Part shown: piece after piece, positions 12,178 through 21,824 of the stretch
How positions within the stretch are numbered: position 1 is the stretch's first letter
How the letters are laid out: each line of letters opens with the position of its first letter
Origin: Linderina pennispora
Lineage: Eukaryota > Kickxellomycota > Kickxellomycetes > Kickxellales > Kickxellaceae
Length of the DNA: 64,000 nt
Direction: 5' to 3'
Assembly (NCBI RefSeq): GCF_002104995.1
Contig: NW_024468249.1
Location: 2,046,001-2,110,000, forward strand
Position numbers and translations under genes: made by a program
The notes under the pieces: model-generated
The model's database searches: none
What the model was told of the DNA's origin: nothing
The model's input: only the letters and a program-made list of their open reading frames with translations

Positions 12178-12693
12178 ATGTTCCTCTATTCTATGCTCTG
12201 CAGGCTGCTGCTCTATGCCCTATTGTTGTGGCGCTGTTGCTGCATGCTGTGCAGTGCAGTGCAGACCCTGTATATCCCACTCAAAGGTGCTAGCGAGGTG
12301 GTTCCGGTCGTGATAAGCAGCACCACCACAGTCTACGGTGTAACAACAGTGACGGTGTACCCGGACAACCCAGCCTCAGTCCCACCCGAGAGTACCCAGT
12401 ATAAAGCAACGCCACCAGGAACCGCTGTTGTTATATACAGTGTTAGTACGGTGTTCCTGACGACAATATACCAGACATCGTATTCCACATACCACACAAC
12501 GCTGTACAACTCACCGAGCACGGGCAGCGGGGATGGCCACTATATCACCAGCACAAACTCGGTAGGGTTCCCGGTGGTTATTGTGACAACAAATGATGGT
12601 GTGCTATCAGCTAAGAGAAATGTTGGAGTATATAGTGCAGCATATGCTTGTGCAGCCTTAGTTGTATCATCATTGGCAATACTGCTGTCGTAG
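12178..12693 (+). CDS. Small Ser/Thr-rich secreted protein with GPI-type ends
   Basis: This 171-residue ORF has the three-part layout of fungal GPI-anchored wall proteins. It has a hydrophobic N-terminus (LLLYALLLWRCCCMLCSA, signal-peptide-like) and a middle part dominated by Ser/Thr/Val/Tyr, with short repeated words such as TTVYGVTTVTVYP and SYSTYHTTLYNSP. It ends in a hydrophobic C-terminal tail (AAYACAALVVSSLAILLS) after a KR-containing spacer. The Ser/Thr-rich body is the sort that is heavily O-mannosylated. The N-terminus is uncertain: an overlapping frame (12105-12293) also encodes a signal-like stretch, and CTCTGCAG at about 12201 could be an intron acceptor, so an upstream first exon is possible. 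Role in the wall is inferred from architecture only. Confidence 0.6.
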   Translation: MFLYSMLCRLLLYALLLWRCCCMLCSAVQTLYIPLKGASEVVPVVISSTTTVYGVTTVTVYPDNPASVPPESTQYKATPPGTAVVIYSVSTVFLTTIYQTSYSTYHTTLYNSPSTGSGDGHYITSTNSVGFPVVIVTTNDGVLSAKRNVGVYSAAYACAALVVSSLAILLS

Positions 12694-12838
12694 TATGATC
12701 CCCACATTGGAATAGGTGCATCGTATTGTTTGGACGCTTTGAGTAATACAACAACTCGTAGCGATGATAATATAGCAGCACATTCAACAAGTATTGAAAA
12801 GTGTAATTACATACAGACTGGAAGATGGATACATATGA

Positions 12839-15303
12839 CTATTGGTTGGCACACTCTGTCGGCTTCTGCTTATTCAGGTGTGAGAATGTGAGTATTTCTT
12901 CAACATTAGTATCGCCGTTCTTGCGCGGCCGCTTAGTCGGGGGACTAGCTGGTGAAGGGTCTGATGATGTAGAATCCGACGAGGCTGTAGTGGTGACTTT
13001 GGCTGTACCACTGCAAAGTCCTACCGATTTGGCAGCGCTTGCTAGCGACTTGCAGCAAGAGCGCATGCCGCGGCCCGCCAGCGTGCGCATGTCTAAAAAG
13101 GATAGTGTTGGGCTCTCAGAAGATGTGGTATCGACTTGTGGATGTGGTAAGTGAGAGTCCAGTAAAATCGGATGGCCGATTCCCAAACATCTTGGGGCTC
13201 TGTGCACCCGCTGGTGAGCCACTGACTGAGCGTTTGCGATTCACAGACTCGACTAGGTTTGCGCGGTGTAGTATCGGCTGCATTGACTGCTGCAGTGCCA
13301 GAAACGTTATCCTGCTGGTGCTGGTGCTGCTGGTGCTGCCTACTGCTGTTCTCGCTGTTGATGACAAAAGCCAGGCTCATCGGGCCCGGCTTCCTAACTT
13401 CTTCGGTCGGTGCTTCAGACTTGCTGGTAGCCGGATTCCTGGTCGGCGTGCGCTTGCGCGGTGGCTGCGCCTTCTCTGGCATCTTGGGCTTCGAGTGTGG
13501 TGGTGCAATCTGCATGCTAGCCATCAGTGGTTCGTTGGGTATTGAGTCATGCGAGGGATTCTTTGCTTCCCTTGTCGAGCGCTTCAGCGTCTCAAACTGC
13601 GCCTTCAGCGCTGCTATATCAGCCCCAGGCACGACGCAGCCTATTTTCGGTATCAATAACCTCGCGCTCAAGCTCACGTGTGCGCTGTATTTCGTTTGCA
13701 CGCAGCAAATGCGCAGTTCGCAGTTCGCGCAGTGCCTGGTCACGGTCACCTGCAACTCGCCTGAGTTTGGTGCGCAGTGTAGCTACCAGCACAGTGCCGT
13801 CGGCCGGTGTATCTGCCAAATCGTCAGCCTGCTGCTGCTGCTGCTGTGGCGATGCCATGTTGGCCCATGCCATGGCCTGGCGCTGACACTCGGCCTCGCC
13901 CAGGGCTGCCTCGAGCCGGCGCATGCGGGCCTCGGACGCTCCTGAGGCAGCGAGCTGGGAGAGTCGTGCAACCTGCTGCTTCATGCGAGACTGGGCGCCC
14001 AGGGTGCGCACGTAGGCGCGCTTCAGCTGCGAATGCTCCTTGTACAGCTCCTGCTGCTCAGCTACCGCCCGGTGGCGTTCCAGGATCGAGCTCACCTAGC
14101 AGGCTGGTTGTCGCTTTCTCTGTGCACGGCTGTAATGGATCGCTGATGGTGCTCTTGTCCAAGTTCAGAGAGCCGCACCTCGGCCTGCGCCAACGCATTG
14201 CACGCAGCCTGGTAAGACTCTTGCAAGTCCTGGATCTCCTCTTGCCCCGCTAGCCATTGCATACGTAGCGGCTGCCAGAATGTCTTCTCGGTCTCTTGTT
14301 GCTTGGCCAACTCTGAACGCAGCAAGCCGCACTCGCGCAGTGCTGCGTTATATTTATCCTCCATATCCGCAGCATGTTGCTCAGCTTGCAACCGGGCAGC
14401 GGCATCCGCTGCATGTTGGTCGGCGAGATGCTCTGCATAGTTCGCGTCCATTCTGCCTGCCTGGTATTCCTTCTGGTGGTCTTCAAAGCGCTTGGCCCAT
14501 AGTGTACGCTGGGCTTCGAGCTCCTTTCGCAAATCAGCCCTGTCTTCCTCCAGCATATCAACGCTGTGCTGCAAGGGTCTCGGAGGCTGCTGAGGCCTCG
14601 GTTGCTCGCCGCATCATGGCTGCCTGACCCTGTTTCAGCGTGTATACTTGCGCAGCCAGCTCCTCGCGCTCAGCCAACAGCTCGTCAGTGCGTTCCCGAG
14701 CCAAATCCAGCTGTGCCTTCAGCGGCTTGACATGCGTCTTCACCCATTGCCTCTCGAGCTGCTGCTGCTGGACATCCCTGTGGATTACTCTGAGCTTGTT
14801 TCTACTGGATCATGTGAATCGTCTGTCTGCTGTGCCGCCATGCTGTGCTGCTGTCCGTGCAACTGACTAACATCCTGCGAACCACTGCCAGAAGCGGTCG
14901 ATCCACCATTACTGGAAAGTTGTGGATCGTCAGTATTCGTCGGCTTTTGGCTGGCCAGCTTTGCTCGCATGGTTTCCAGCTCTGCCTGCAACCGGTCATA
15001 GTCGTCCTGCAGTTGCTGGTTTGCGTCCACCAGCTCCTGGCCAACGGTCGCTGCAAGAAACAGATTGCGCTCCTTTTCCTTCAGCAGCCCATACGCTTCC
15101 TTGAGCCGCTCCCGCAGCGCATCGGTACCTAGCTGCCGTATTGCCGGTGAGCTGAACGGTGACTGCGGGACACCGCCTGATGGCCGCGTGGGTGTGCTGT
15201 GCGTATCGGTCTGGTTGAGAACTTTCGAAATGGGCGTGTGCTTTTGCGAATTGCCGCTGGCGGGTGGCCGGGAGCGTCGTGTCGGTGTGTAAGGCTCTTC
15301 CAT
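12839..15303 (-). CDS. Coiled-coil protein with a CC1-box-like motif (candidate dynein-adaptor type), multi-exon
   Basis: The start ATG is at 15303 (MEEPYTPTRRSRPPASG). Exon 1 encodes a basic Ser/Pro-rich head, then a coiled coil with LFLAATVGQELVDANQQL, which fits the CC1 box (AAxxGxxLLxxN) that binds dynein light intermediate chain in BICD/Spindly/HAP1-type adaptors. Later exons continue long heptad-rich coils. Joins fit if introns of about 80 bases are removed: GTATAC at about 14643 to CCTTGCAG at about 14565 (EELAAQ joined to HSVDMLEEDRADL), and GTGCGG to TGCTAG before 14095 (NALAQAE joined to VSSILERHR). Near 14045 QQELYKEHSQL resembles the dynactin-binding Spindly motif (LFxE). The C-terminal part (12839-13755) is basic and disordered with His/Gln repeats; its joins are unresolved. 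The adaptor role is inference. Confidence 0.55.
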
Positions 15304-16146
15304 GCCTATTGCCTATAGACTCCGGTTTGTTGCTAGAGATAGGTTTCCGGCGCGCTTGCTCGTTAGGTGGCGGTAAATAGTGGCACAGAGTATTACAAAT
15401 AATCCTGAGAATGAAGAAAGGAGGGGAAAAAGATGTGGGGATGCGCACTTTCCTATGGCCCTTCCCCTTCCCTCCTCTCAGCAGCACGAGTTGTCAGGTT
15501 AATACAAAAAGAGCAGAAAATGCCATGCGATTCACATCACCGTCCGGCCATGGGGACCACCAGGGCGACGGCCTGTTTGGCCTTCGTCCTCGACGACAAA
15601 TGGCAGAGATGGTGTGGTCCGATCACCACAACAGCGCCCCATTCGCAAAACAGCACCTTGCTGGCAAATCTCACTGGTGAGCGCTGGTCGGCACTGTGGG
15701 ACGGTGGCGGAGAATTATGCTGTTCGTCCTTATCTCGCTGCTTCTCGAGTTACAAAGACGGTGCTTTTCATCTGGCCGTTTTCAGCCCGGCGGAACTCAA
15801 CGGAGGCTACATCTGCCAAGCACGGAAGCTCCGAGTGTCATGAGGAAACACAGATCTAGGAATCGCATAGCACTGATAGATCACCAGGTTTAATTGCGGT
15901 CTTCCTGATCTGCTGGCCACCCAATCATCAGCCGACGCTGTGCTTCTTGAAAAACGCGTGGAATTCTCCAAGCGCGTCTCCGCCAGCATGGGCTAATTGG
16001 CCAAGCACTGGTGCAGTGTAGCCGGAGCTGCTACGCGACTGGATATAAAAGGAGCGGTCTGATTCTGCCTCTTTCTCCTTTCTTGTCTTGCCTATCTCGA
16101 ATAGTTTCTTCTCAGCCTTATTTTATCGCCAAACCTTTCACTCATT
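15304..16146. promoter_or_regulatory. Intergenic region and dUTPase promoter
   Basis: This lies between the divergent coiled-coil gene and dUTPase. A TATA element, TATAAAA at 16044-16050, sits about 100 bases before the dUTPase ATG. It is followed by a pyrimidine-rich leader (ctttctcctttcttgtc), as in many fungal promoters. The left half shows no gene. Confidence 0.55.
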
Positions 16147-16691
16147 ATGCCTGCAGTTAAGAAGATCTGTAAAGCTCTCACCAGCGTCCATGGCCTCCGT
16201 GTGTTCCGCAAGAGCGCCGATGCTCACCTCCCGACGCGCGGATCGCCGTATGCTGCGGGCTACGATCTGTACGCGTCTGTAGACACGCATATTCCGGCCA
16301 AGGGTGGGCGTGAAGCAGTAGAGACCGGCATCGTTGTTGCAATCCCCACTGATACATACGCGCGCATAGCACCTCGCTCCGGGCTGGCCTTCAAGCACGG
16401 TATTGACACGGGCGCCGGCGTTGTTGACGCAGGACTACCGTGGCACTATCAAGGTTATTCTGTTCAATCACGGCGAAGTGGACTTCGAGATCAAGAAGGG
16501 CGACCGGAATTGCGCAGCTGATTCTTGAGAAAATCAGCACGCCTGAGGTCTTCGAGGTGGCGGAGGAAGAGCTTGAGGAGACAGATCGGGGTGCTGGCGG
16601 ATTTGGTTCTACTGGCGTTAGCCTTGAGAAGATTGCGGAAACCGCTGAGGCTGGGGTAGCCTCTGAGGCCACTGATACCACCAAGGTCTGA
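16147..16691 (+). CDS. dut1: dUTP diphosphatase (dUTPase), with two single-base frame breaks
   Basis: This enzyme hydrolyses dUTP to dUMP and pyrophosphate, supplying dTMP precursor and keeping uracil out of DNA; the family is a homotrimer. The first frame contains motif 1 (AAGYDLYAS), motif 2 ([15 protein letters not shown]) and motif 3 up to GAGVVDA. The frame then shifts near 16433 (an extra G in gcaggactac). It recovers [20 protein letters not shown] and shifts again near 16507 (extra base in gaccggaatt), after which [10 protein letters not shown] (motif 4) and GAGGFGSTG (motif 5, the C-terminal P-loop-like arm) are read. With both bases discounted, all five motifs are present in order. 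The breaks are either assembly errors or a young pseudogene; the intact motif set favours errors. It converges with calcineurin copy 1. Confidence 0.85.
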
Positions 16692-16845
16692 GATCAAACC
16701 TGTTGTACCTGCGACTGCCAAGGCAGTGTAAAGTCATTCAACCACGCGCTTCACCTATTTTAATGGACCTCTTCTGACCCTGTTTATAACATTTTCCTAA
16801 CACCCGTTCACTAAATACACGAGATGTCGACGATTAAATACGCGT

Positions 16846-18602
16846 TTACATAGCTGTACATTCGAAAATATAGGGGTTTAGAACTGGATATGCCCCACGA
16901 TCCTTGGCCATATTGCGCGTGTGTTGGTCTAAGTGTTCGCCCAGGGCCACTAATGGGCCATATTCCTTCTCTGCAGCCTCATATGCAGCCTGCTCGTCGG
17001 TGACTGCCTGCATTAGCGCATCGCCAACACGCTGTTCGGCCGATGCCTGCCTGCGCAGCGGCGGCAGCTTCTCGTTGTCGCGGTCGTAGCGCTTGGCTTC
17101 CTCAAACGACATCACCGCTTGCCGCAGTCCGCGTCCACCAGCCGACAGCTGGCCTGCCGGGAGCCGCTGCGTGCCCAGCAGCCCCTTGAGCTCGTTGATC
17201 GTCTCGGCTTCCGACCGGAGGACATGGAAGATCCGCGCCATCTTTGCCGACCGCCAGGATCTTCTTGCGGATTGCCGCGCGCCGCTGCTCGTGCTCCGTG
17301 CTCTGCGCCTCCGCCAGCACCTGCTGCAGGTCCGTCGCGCTCTCCTCCAGCTCGTCCTTGGTGCAGATGTCGAGAATCGCCAGCAGCATGTCCGTGACCT
17401 TCTCGCCGACAAACGGCAGCGACCACGTAAACACATCCATGAAGTTGGGCAGCCAGTACGGGTGCGCCGAGCTGTTGAACTGGCGGATGTTCATGACGTT
17501 GTTCTCGTACTTCAGCACCGCCGCCTTGTTGTTGTACACGTCGAGGTAGTTTGGCGCCGAGAACAGCGTGATGACCGCAGGGAACCCCGTGGTCTTGCTC
17601 TTGCGGTACATGCGGTATCCGGCGTCCTGCGCCTCGTGCGCGCGCACCAGCGACAGCAGGTTGTTGCGCTCTAGGAATGCACACACCGCCGCGTAGTTGA
17701 AAAAGTACGAGCAGCCGCGCGCAAAGTTGTGGATAAAGTAGCTCTTGTTCTTCTCGTGCCCAAAGTCCTCGACCGGGTCGGCCCACAGCAGGTCGCACAT
17801 CAGCCCGTGCGTCGGCGGCTCGCGGAACCGGTCCAGCTGCCGCAGGTCGTCCAGCGTGTGCAGCTCGGGACTCAGCCCGCCGTGGATGCACAGGAACTGC
17901 TTGTTGACCACCGCCGCCAGCGGTAGCGCGCAGAACGACCCCAGCGCTGCCTCATACACCCGCTCCGAGTACTTGTGCGTGCACTCCAGCTTGAACGTAA
18001 AGTAGTCCGTCAGGTGCTGGCACTCGTGGTTGCCGCGCAGCATAAAGAACGACGCCGGGTGCCGGATCTTGAGCGAGTACAGGTACAGCAGGCACTCTAT
18101 CGAAAAGTACCCGCGGTCGACGTAGTCCCCCAGGAACAGGTACTGCGTGGTCGCCGGGTCGCCGCCCACCTCAAACAGCTTCATCAGATCGTAGTACTGC
18201 CCATGCACGTCGCCGCAGATCGTCACCGGCGAGCTCAGGGTCAGCAGGGTTGGCTCGCTCTTGAGGATTGCAGTGGCCTCCTCCAGGATGGCCAGTGCGT
18301 CGGACTCGCGCAGCCGGCCTTCGCGGAAGAAGTGGTCCTTCAGGAAGTCGCAGTTGGGCTTGGTCTGGTCGCCGTTCTCAAACACATCCGAGTGTTCTGG
18401 GATGGCTGTTGCTGGCGGAGCCACCTCAGGCATCATGCGGTCGGTTGTTGCCACCTGCTGGCCCCTCGTCTGTCGTCTGCACGGTGAAGCCGACGCGCGG
18501 GATTGGTGACCCGATGACTGGCGGCGCGTCAGCCATGGTGGCATCGCCAGACTCATCGATGCTGTCGGTAATGGACTTGTTGGTAGGGCTGTCAATGTCC
18601 AT
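16846..18602 (-). CDS. cna1: Calcineurin A catalytic subunit, copy 1 (two single-base insertions)
   Basis: This is the Ca2+/calmodulin-dependent Ser/Thr phosphatase (PP2B). Metal-site motifs are present in order: [28 protein letters not shown] and [10 protein letters not shown], then the PP2B-specific [14 protein letters not shown]. Next come the calcineurin-B-binding helix region, the calmodulin-binding segment (RKKILAVGK then [11 protein letters not shown]) and the autoinhibitory segment ([18 protein letters not shown]). The best start is ATG 18602 ([19 protein letters not shown]). The frame breaks at an extra G in GAGGGGCC near 18474 and again at an extra G in GCAAAGATGG near 17247. Copy 2 has the normal base count at both sites, so the expected protein is clear. 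C-terminus here is [14 protein letters not shown] and on to ECTAM. Its core is almost identical to copy 2 at 29.1-30.9 kb, in inverted orientation. Confidence 0.9.
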
Positions 18603-19949
18603 TTCAAGGCGCCGTTCAAATGGTGGTAGGACTGTTGTTATGTTGTTGCACTGGAGGCTCCAGACTCAGTGTAGGAGGAGTTCAACAACTGCTACTGTCG
18701 GGCTACTTCAAAGGCGAGTGTGGTATGTATCGTGTAAACGCCAGGAGACCTCAGCAGGGAGCACAAAGATAGTCTATAGAAAGTGACAAGAAATACAGGG
18801 AGACAGAAAGAGAAACAAGGGAATCTCTTTTCTTTGCCAGTGGCGTCAGCAAAAAACCTTTCATGATTGACATGAGGGGGACACAGGTTGAGGACTGGGG
18901 GTCAGCCCAGATTTTCCACACAAGATCAGGGCAGCTGTCCCGCTTTTCTTCCTGCGAGAAGTGGGATCGCCGTGTGCGCCTTGGTTCCAACTCCTTCTAG
19001 CAGTCACTGCTGGCGCTTACCAATGCGCCTTCAGTCAAGAGTCAGCGAGAGAAGCCCCAGGATCGGCTTGCCATTCAGGATGCCAACACAAACGCATAAA
19101 CCCTTTGGTCCTCCGAAAGGTAATCACCTGGTGTTGCACCACTAGCCCATTCTAGGACTCAGTTTCATATGTCGAGAAGAAGGGATCTCTAATTAGCTAA
19201 TGGCAGGAGGGACCTATGCTGGGACCTGCACCCATCCCGCGTATCGGTAATTTCTGCTGACCCGGTTCCCCACCAGCTCCGCCAATGCACAGGCACAAAC
19301 ATCCTCAGCTGCCACATATAGAATCTCCTCTCCACTTTCATGCTCTGGAGATGTGAGATGCGTTGGCGGTGCACATCTCGGAGGATGCACATTAAATTGA
19401 GAGGCCACTCCCCATTCCCTTCCTCAATACAAGGCTCGCTGGCTTCTGCATCAGATTTCTCGCCGCTGGCATCCTATTCCCACCTCTAGAGTTGCCGCTA
19501 GAAAATCAACCCACTCCTCTTTGCTTTTGACACACCAATCTTTTCTCTGTTCTAGCCAGCCTACCCCACCAGCCTCCAGCCTTCAGCCCTCTGTTCTTTT
19601 TGCCCGCCGCCTTATTTGCCTACATTGCCCTGCCTGAGCGCTTGCTGACACTTCAGACATTAACCCTGCTGATAAGCGGCAATTGTCCTAACAAATAACC
19701 GAGCACCGGTGTGGGGCAAACCACCTTTTTGACGTTGAACAATCAGCCAACGAAAAAAAAAAAAAAGAGTAAAATCAACCGTTTTTCTCTCTTGCTCAGC
19801 TCTGTCGAGATACGGAGGAATATTTGTCCCTTTATCCAAACTCCCCCACCCATCCCTATTCCTCCTCCCCACCTGTATTTCAGCAAGCAAATAGCGGTCT
19901 ATCATCTCGCTTCTCCACTTCTCGACCCTCTTCAGTTTATGTTTGTTAG
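18603..19949. other. Intergenic region between divergent calcineurin copy 1 and F-box-like gene
   Basis: No convincing gene is seen. A 64-codon minus frame at 19214-19408 has protein-like composition (ILYVAAEDVCACALAEL) but no start context or family match. The last 350 bases are C/T-rich with an A13 run near 19755, consistent with promoter and leader of the plus-strand gene at 19950. Confidence 0.4.
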
Positions 19950-21584
19950 ATGTGTGGTTCAGCACTAGCCAGCCGCACCGAACAGCACGCCAACAGCGCT
20001 TCCCACAGATGGCAGTCTCAATTGCCCAGTGAGCTCGCGCTGCGGATCGCCCGGCAGCTCTGGTACAACAGCAGCGCATCAGACAGCACAAGGCGGCGAG
20101 TTGCGCTGGGCAGCAGCATCGGCAGCCAGTTCAAGCAGCTGGATGAGCGGCAGCGGTCGGTTATGAATACGTGCAAAGCCTGGCGTACGGCTCTTTTGGG
20201 CGAATTCAGCCGGTACGCGATCGGCGACTGCACGATTGACGCCGCACAGGCGCCGCACCCGTTCCTCAGCCAAGCCCACACACAGGAGCTGTGGCTGAGG
20301 TTCGATGGTGCCTTGTTGTTTGGCGAGTGGGCGACCACATGGACGCGCAGCGCGCTGGAGAACTCGGGGCAGTGCCACGTCGACACGCTGGTAATTGTTA
20401 TAGTCGAGTCGCCAAACACGATCACCACTGCTGCCGAGGACCACAGGGCGATGACGCTGGCGCAGGCGATTCTCGGTACAGTACGTGCCAGACGGCTGTG
20501 GTTCCTGGGGCAAGCTAGCGTGGAATATGCCCCAGGTGTTTTGCACGTTGGAATTGGAGACAAGTTTGTGCGCTTGTACACGCACATGCGGAGCATAGAC
20601 CCGCACATGCACCTGACAGCATTCGACCAGCGGCACCTGAGCCACGATAGCGCAGTGTGGCTGATCATAAAGAGCGCACAGACCCTCGAATATCTGCGTG
20701 TTGGATCTGTGCGGCCCAGCGAGCTGCAAAAGATCGTCAGCGGTGCCTCTGGCGAAATTGTGTTTCCGCGTATGCGCGAATGTCTACTGACGCTCAATGT
20801 TGACGACTCCAAGCTCAAGCAGTTTAACATCGCCCAGTCGCATTTCCCCGCTCTGGAGTTTCTGCACGTTGCTATCCCACCCAGCGATGTCTCGCCAGAC
20901 CACGAGACAACGCTATCGATATTCGAGCACACGTTCCTGGCGGACCTGTTCTTCTTTGGGTCCATGACACAGCTGCGCGTGCTGAACTTCCCGCTTGCCT
21001 GGGACACGGTCGAGGTGCTCGGTACATCCACGTTGGCAAAGGCGCAGGAACTGGTGTTTCCTACAATCTGTATGGAGAACGAGCATGTTCTGGATAATGA
21101 GGAGTCGAACCAGATCATGCAGGCGTGCTTGGCTATTCGCGGCCTTCGCACATTCTGTATTGACAGCGCGTGTCCACAGCCTAGCCTGCAAATGGTCCCG
21201 CAGTGCAGCGATCTTGGAATGCTATGTGCGCCATCATATGCCTTCACCATCGACCAGATTTCGATGCTGCTGACGCACCTTCCGAATCTCTACTACTTCC
21301 AATGCGAGCTTGCCCTTGGCTGTCCTGGGCCAGTCATGCTGAGCAGTCCGCACGATGCCATGCTGTGGTTCATGCTGAATATCCCGTTCCATCCCCCGCA
21401 GATTCTGAGTGAGAGCATTTTTAGTATCATATCGCATTTGCCGCGGGTGCTGCAGGTTCGTTTGCCGTTCTCGCTGTGCAGGTCTCTGTGCGAAAAGATC
21501 GAGCGCGATGCCCGAGAATCGACATACCCATGGAGCCGGCGGATATATGAGAATGCATGTGTTGCTCCCAATAGCCCATCATAG
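19950..21584 (+). CDS. F-box-like protein with LRR-like body
   Basis: This is an intact 544-residue ORF. The N-terminus fits a degenerate F-box: LPSELALRIARQLWYN at residues 25-40 and VMNTCKAWRTALL at 71-83, separated by a longer than usual loop. The remainder alternates hydrophobic strands and helices with phrases such as LEYLRVGSVRPSEL, FPALEFLHVAI and MTQLRVLNFPL, the spacing seen in irregular leucine-rich repeats of fungal F-box proteins. Such proteins are usually substrate adaptors of SCF ubiquitin ligases, but large fungal families have unknown targets. No signal peptide or membrane segment is seen. It lies inside the segment bounded by the inverted calcineurin genes. Confidence 0.65.
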   Translation: MCGSALASRTEQHANSASHRWQSQLPSELALRIARQLWYNSSASDSTRRRVALGSSIGSQFKQLDERQRSVMNTCKAWRTALLGEFSRYAIGDCTIDAAQAPHPFLSQAHTQELWLRFDGALLFGEWATTWTRSALENSGQCHVDTLVIVIVESPNTITTAAEDHRAMTLAQAILGTVRARRLWFLGQASVEYAPGVLHVGIGDKFVRLYTHMRSIDPHMHLTAFDQRHLSHDSAVWLIIKSAQTLEYLRVGSVRPSELQKIVSGASGEIVFPRMRECLLTLNVDDSKLKQFNIAQSHFPALEFLHVAIPPSDVSPDHETTLSIFEHTFLADLFFFGSMTQLRVLNFPLAWDTVEVLGTSTLAKAQELVFPTICMENEHVLDNEESNQIMQACLAIRGLRTFCIDSACPQPSLQMVPQCSDLGMLCAPSYAFTIDQISMLLTHLPNLYYFQCELALGCPGPVMLSSPHDAMLWFMLNIPFHPPQILSESIFSIISHLPRVLQVRLPFSLCRSLCEKIERDARESTYPWSRRIYENACVAPNSPS

Positions 21585-21824
21585 CCTGCGTTTGTGAATA
21601 CAAGACCATTTTTTTAGAAACATTGTGACGGACGGTAAAAAGGAAGAGTCTACGTCCTGTAACTGGAGGGGATGAAACAAGTATGACAAAGATAGATGTA
21701 TACATGGGGAGAGGAGATGAGGATAGATAGATGTGTATCGTTTGATGGGGGGAGATATGGACACAGGGGGGAAGAGGTTGGAGGTTGGGGATTTGTGACA
21801 ATATTTACACCACACAGTGATTTT

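Noticed and set aside
17093-18487. Plus-strand ORFs of 170-193 codons over calcineurin copy 1, and their minus-strand equivalents over copy 2
   Set aside because: They lie opposite a strongly conserved phosphatase and have only high-GC-shadow composition (Val/Arg/His-rich), with no domain.
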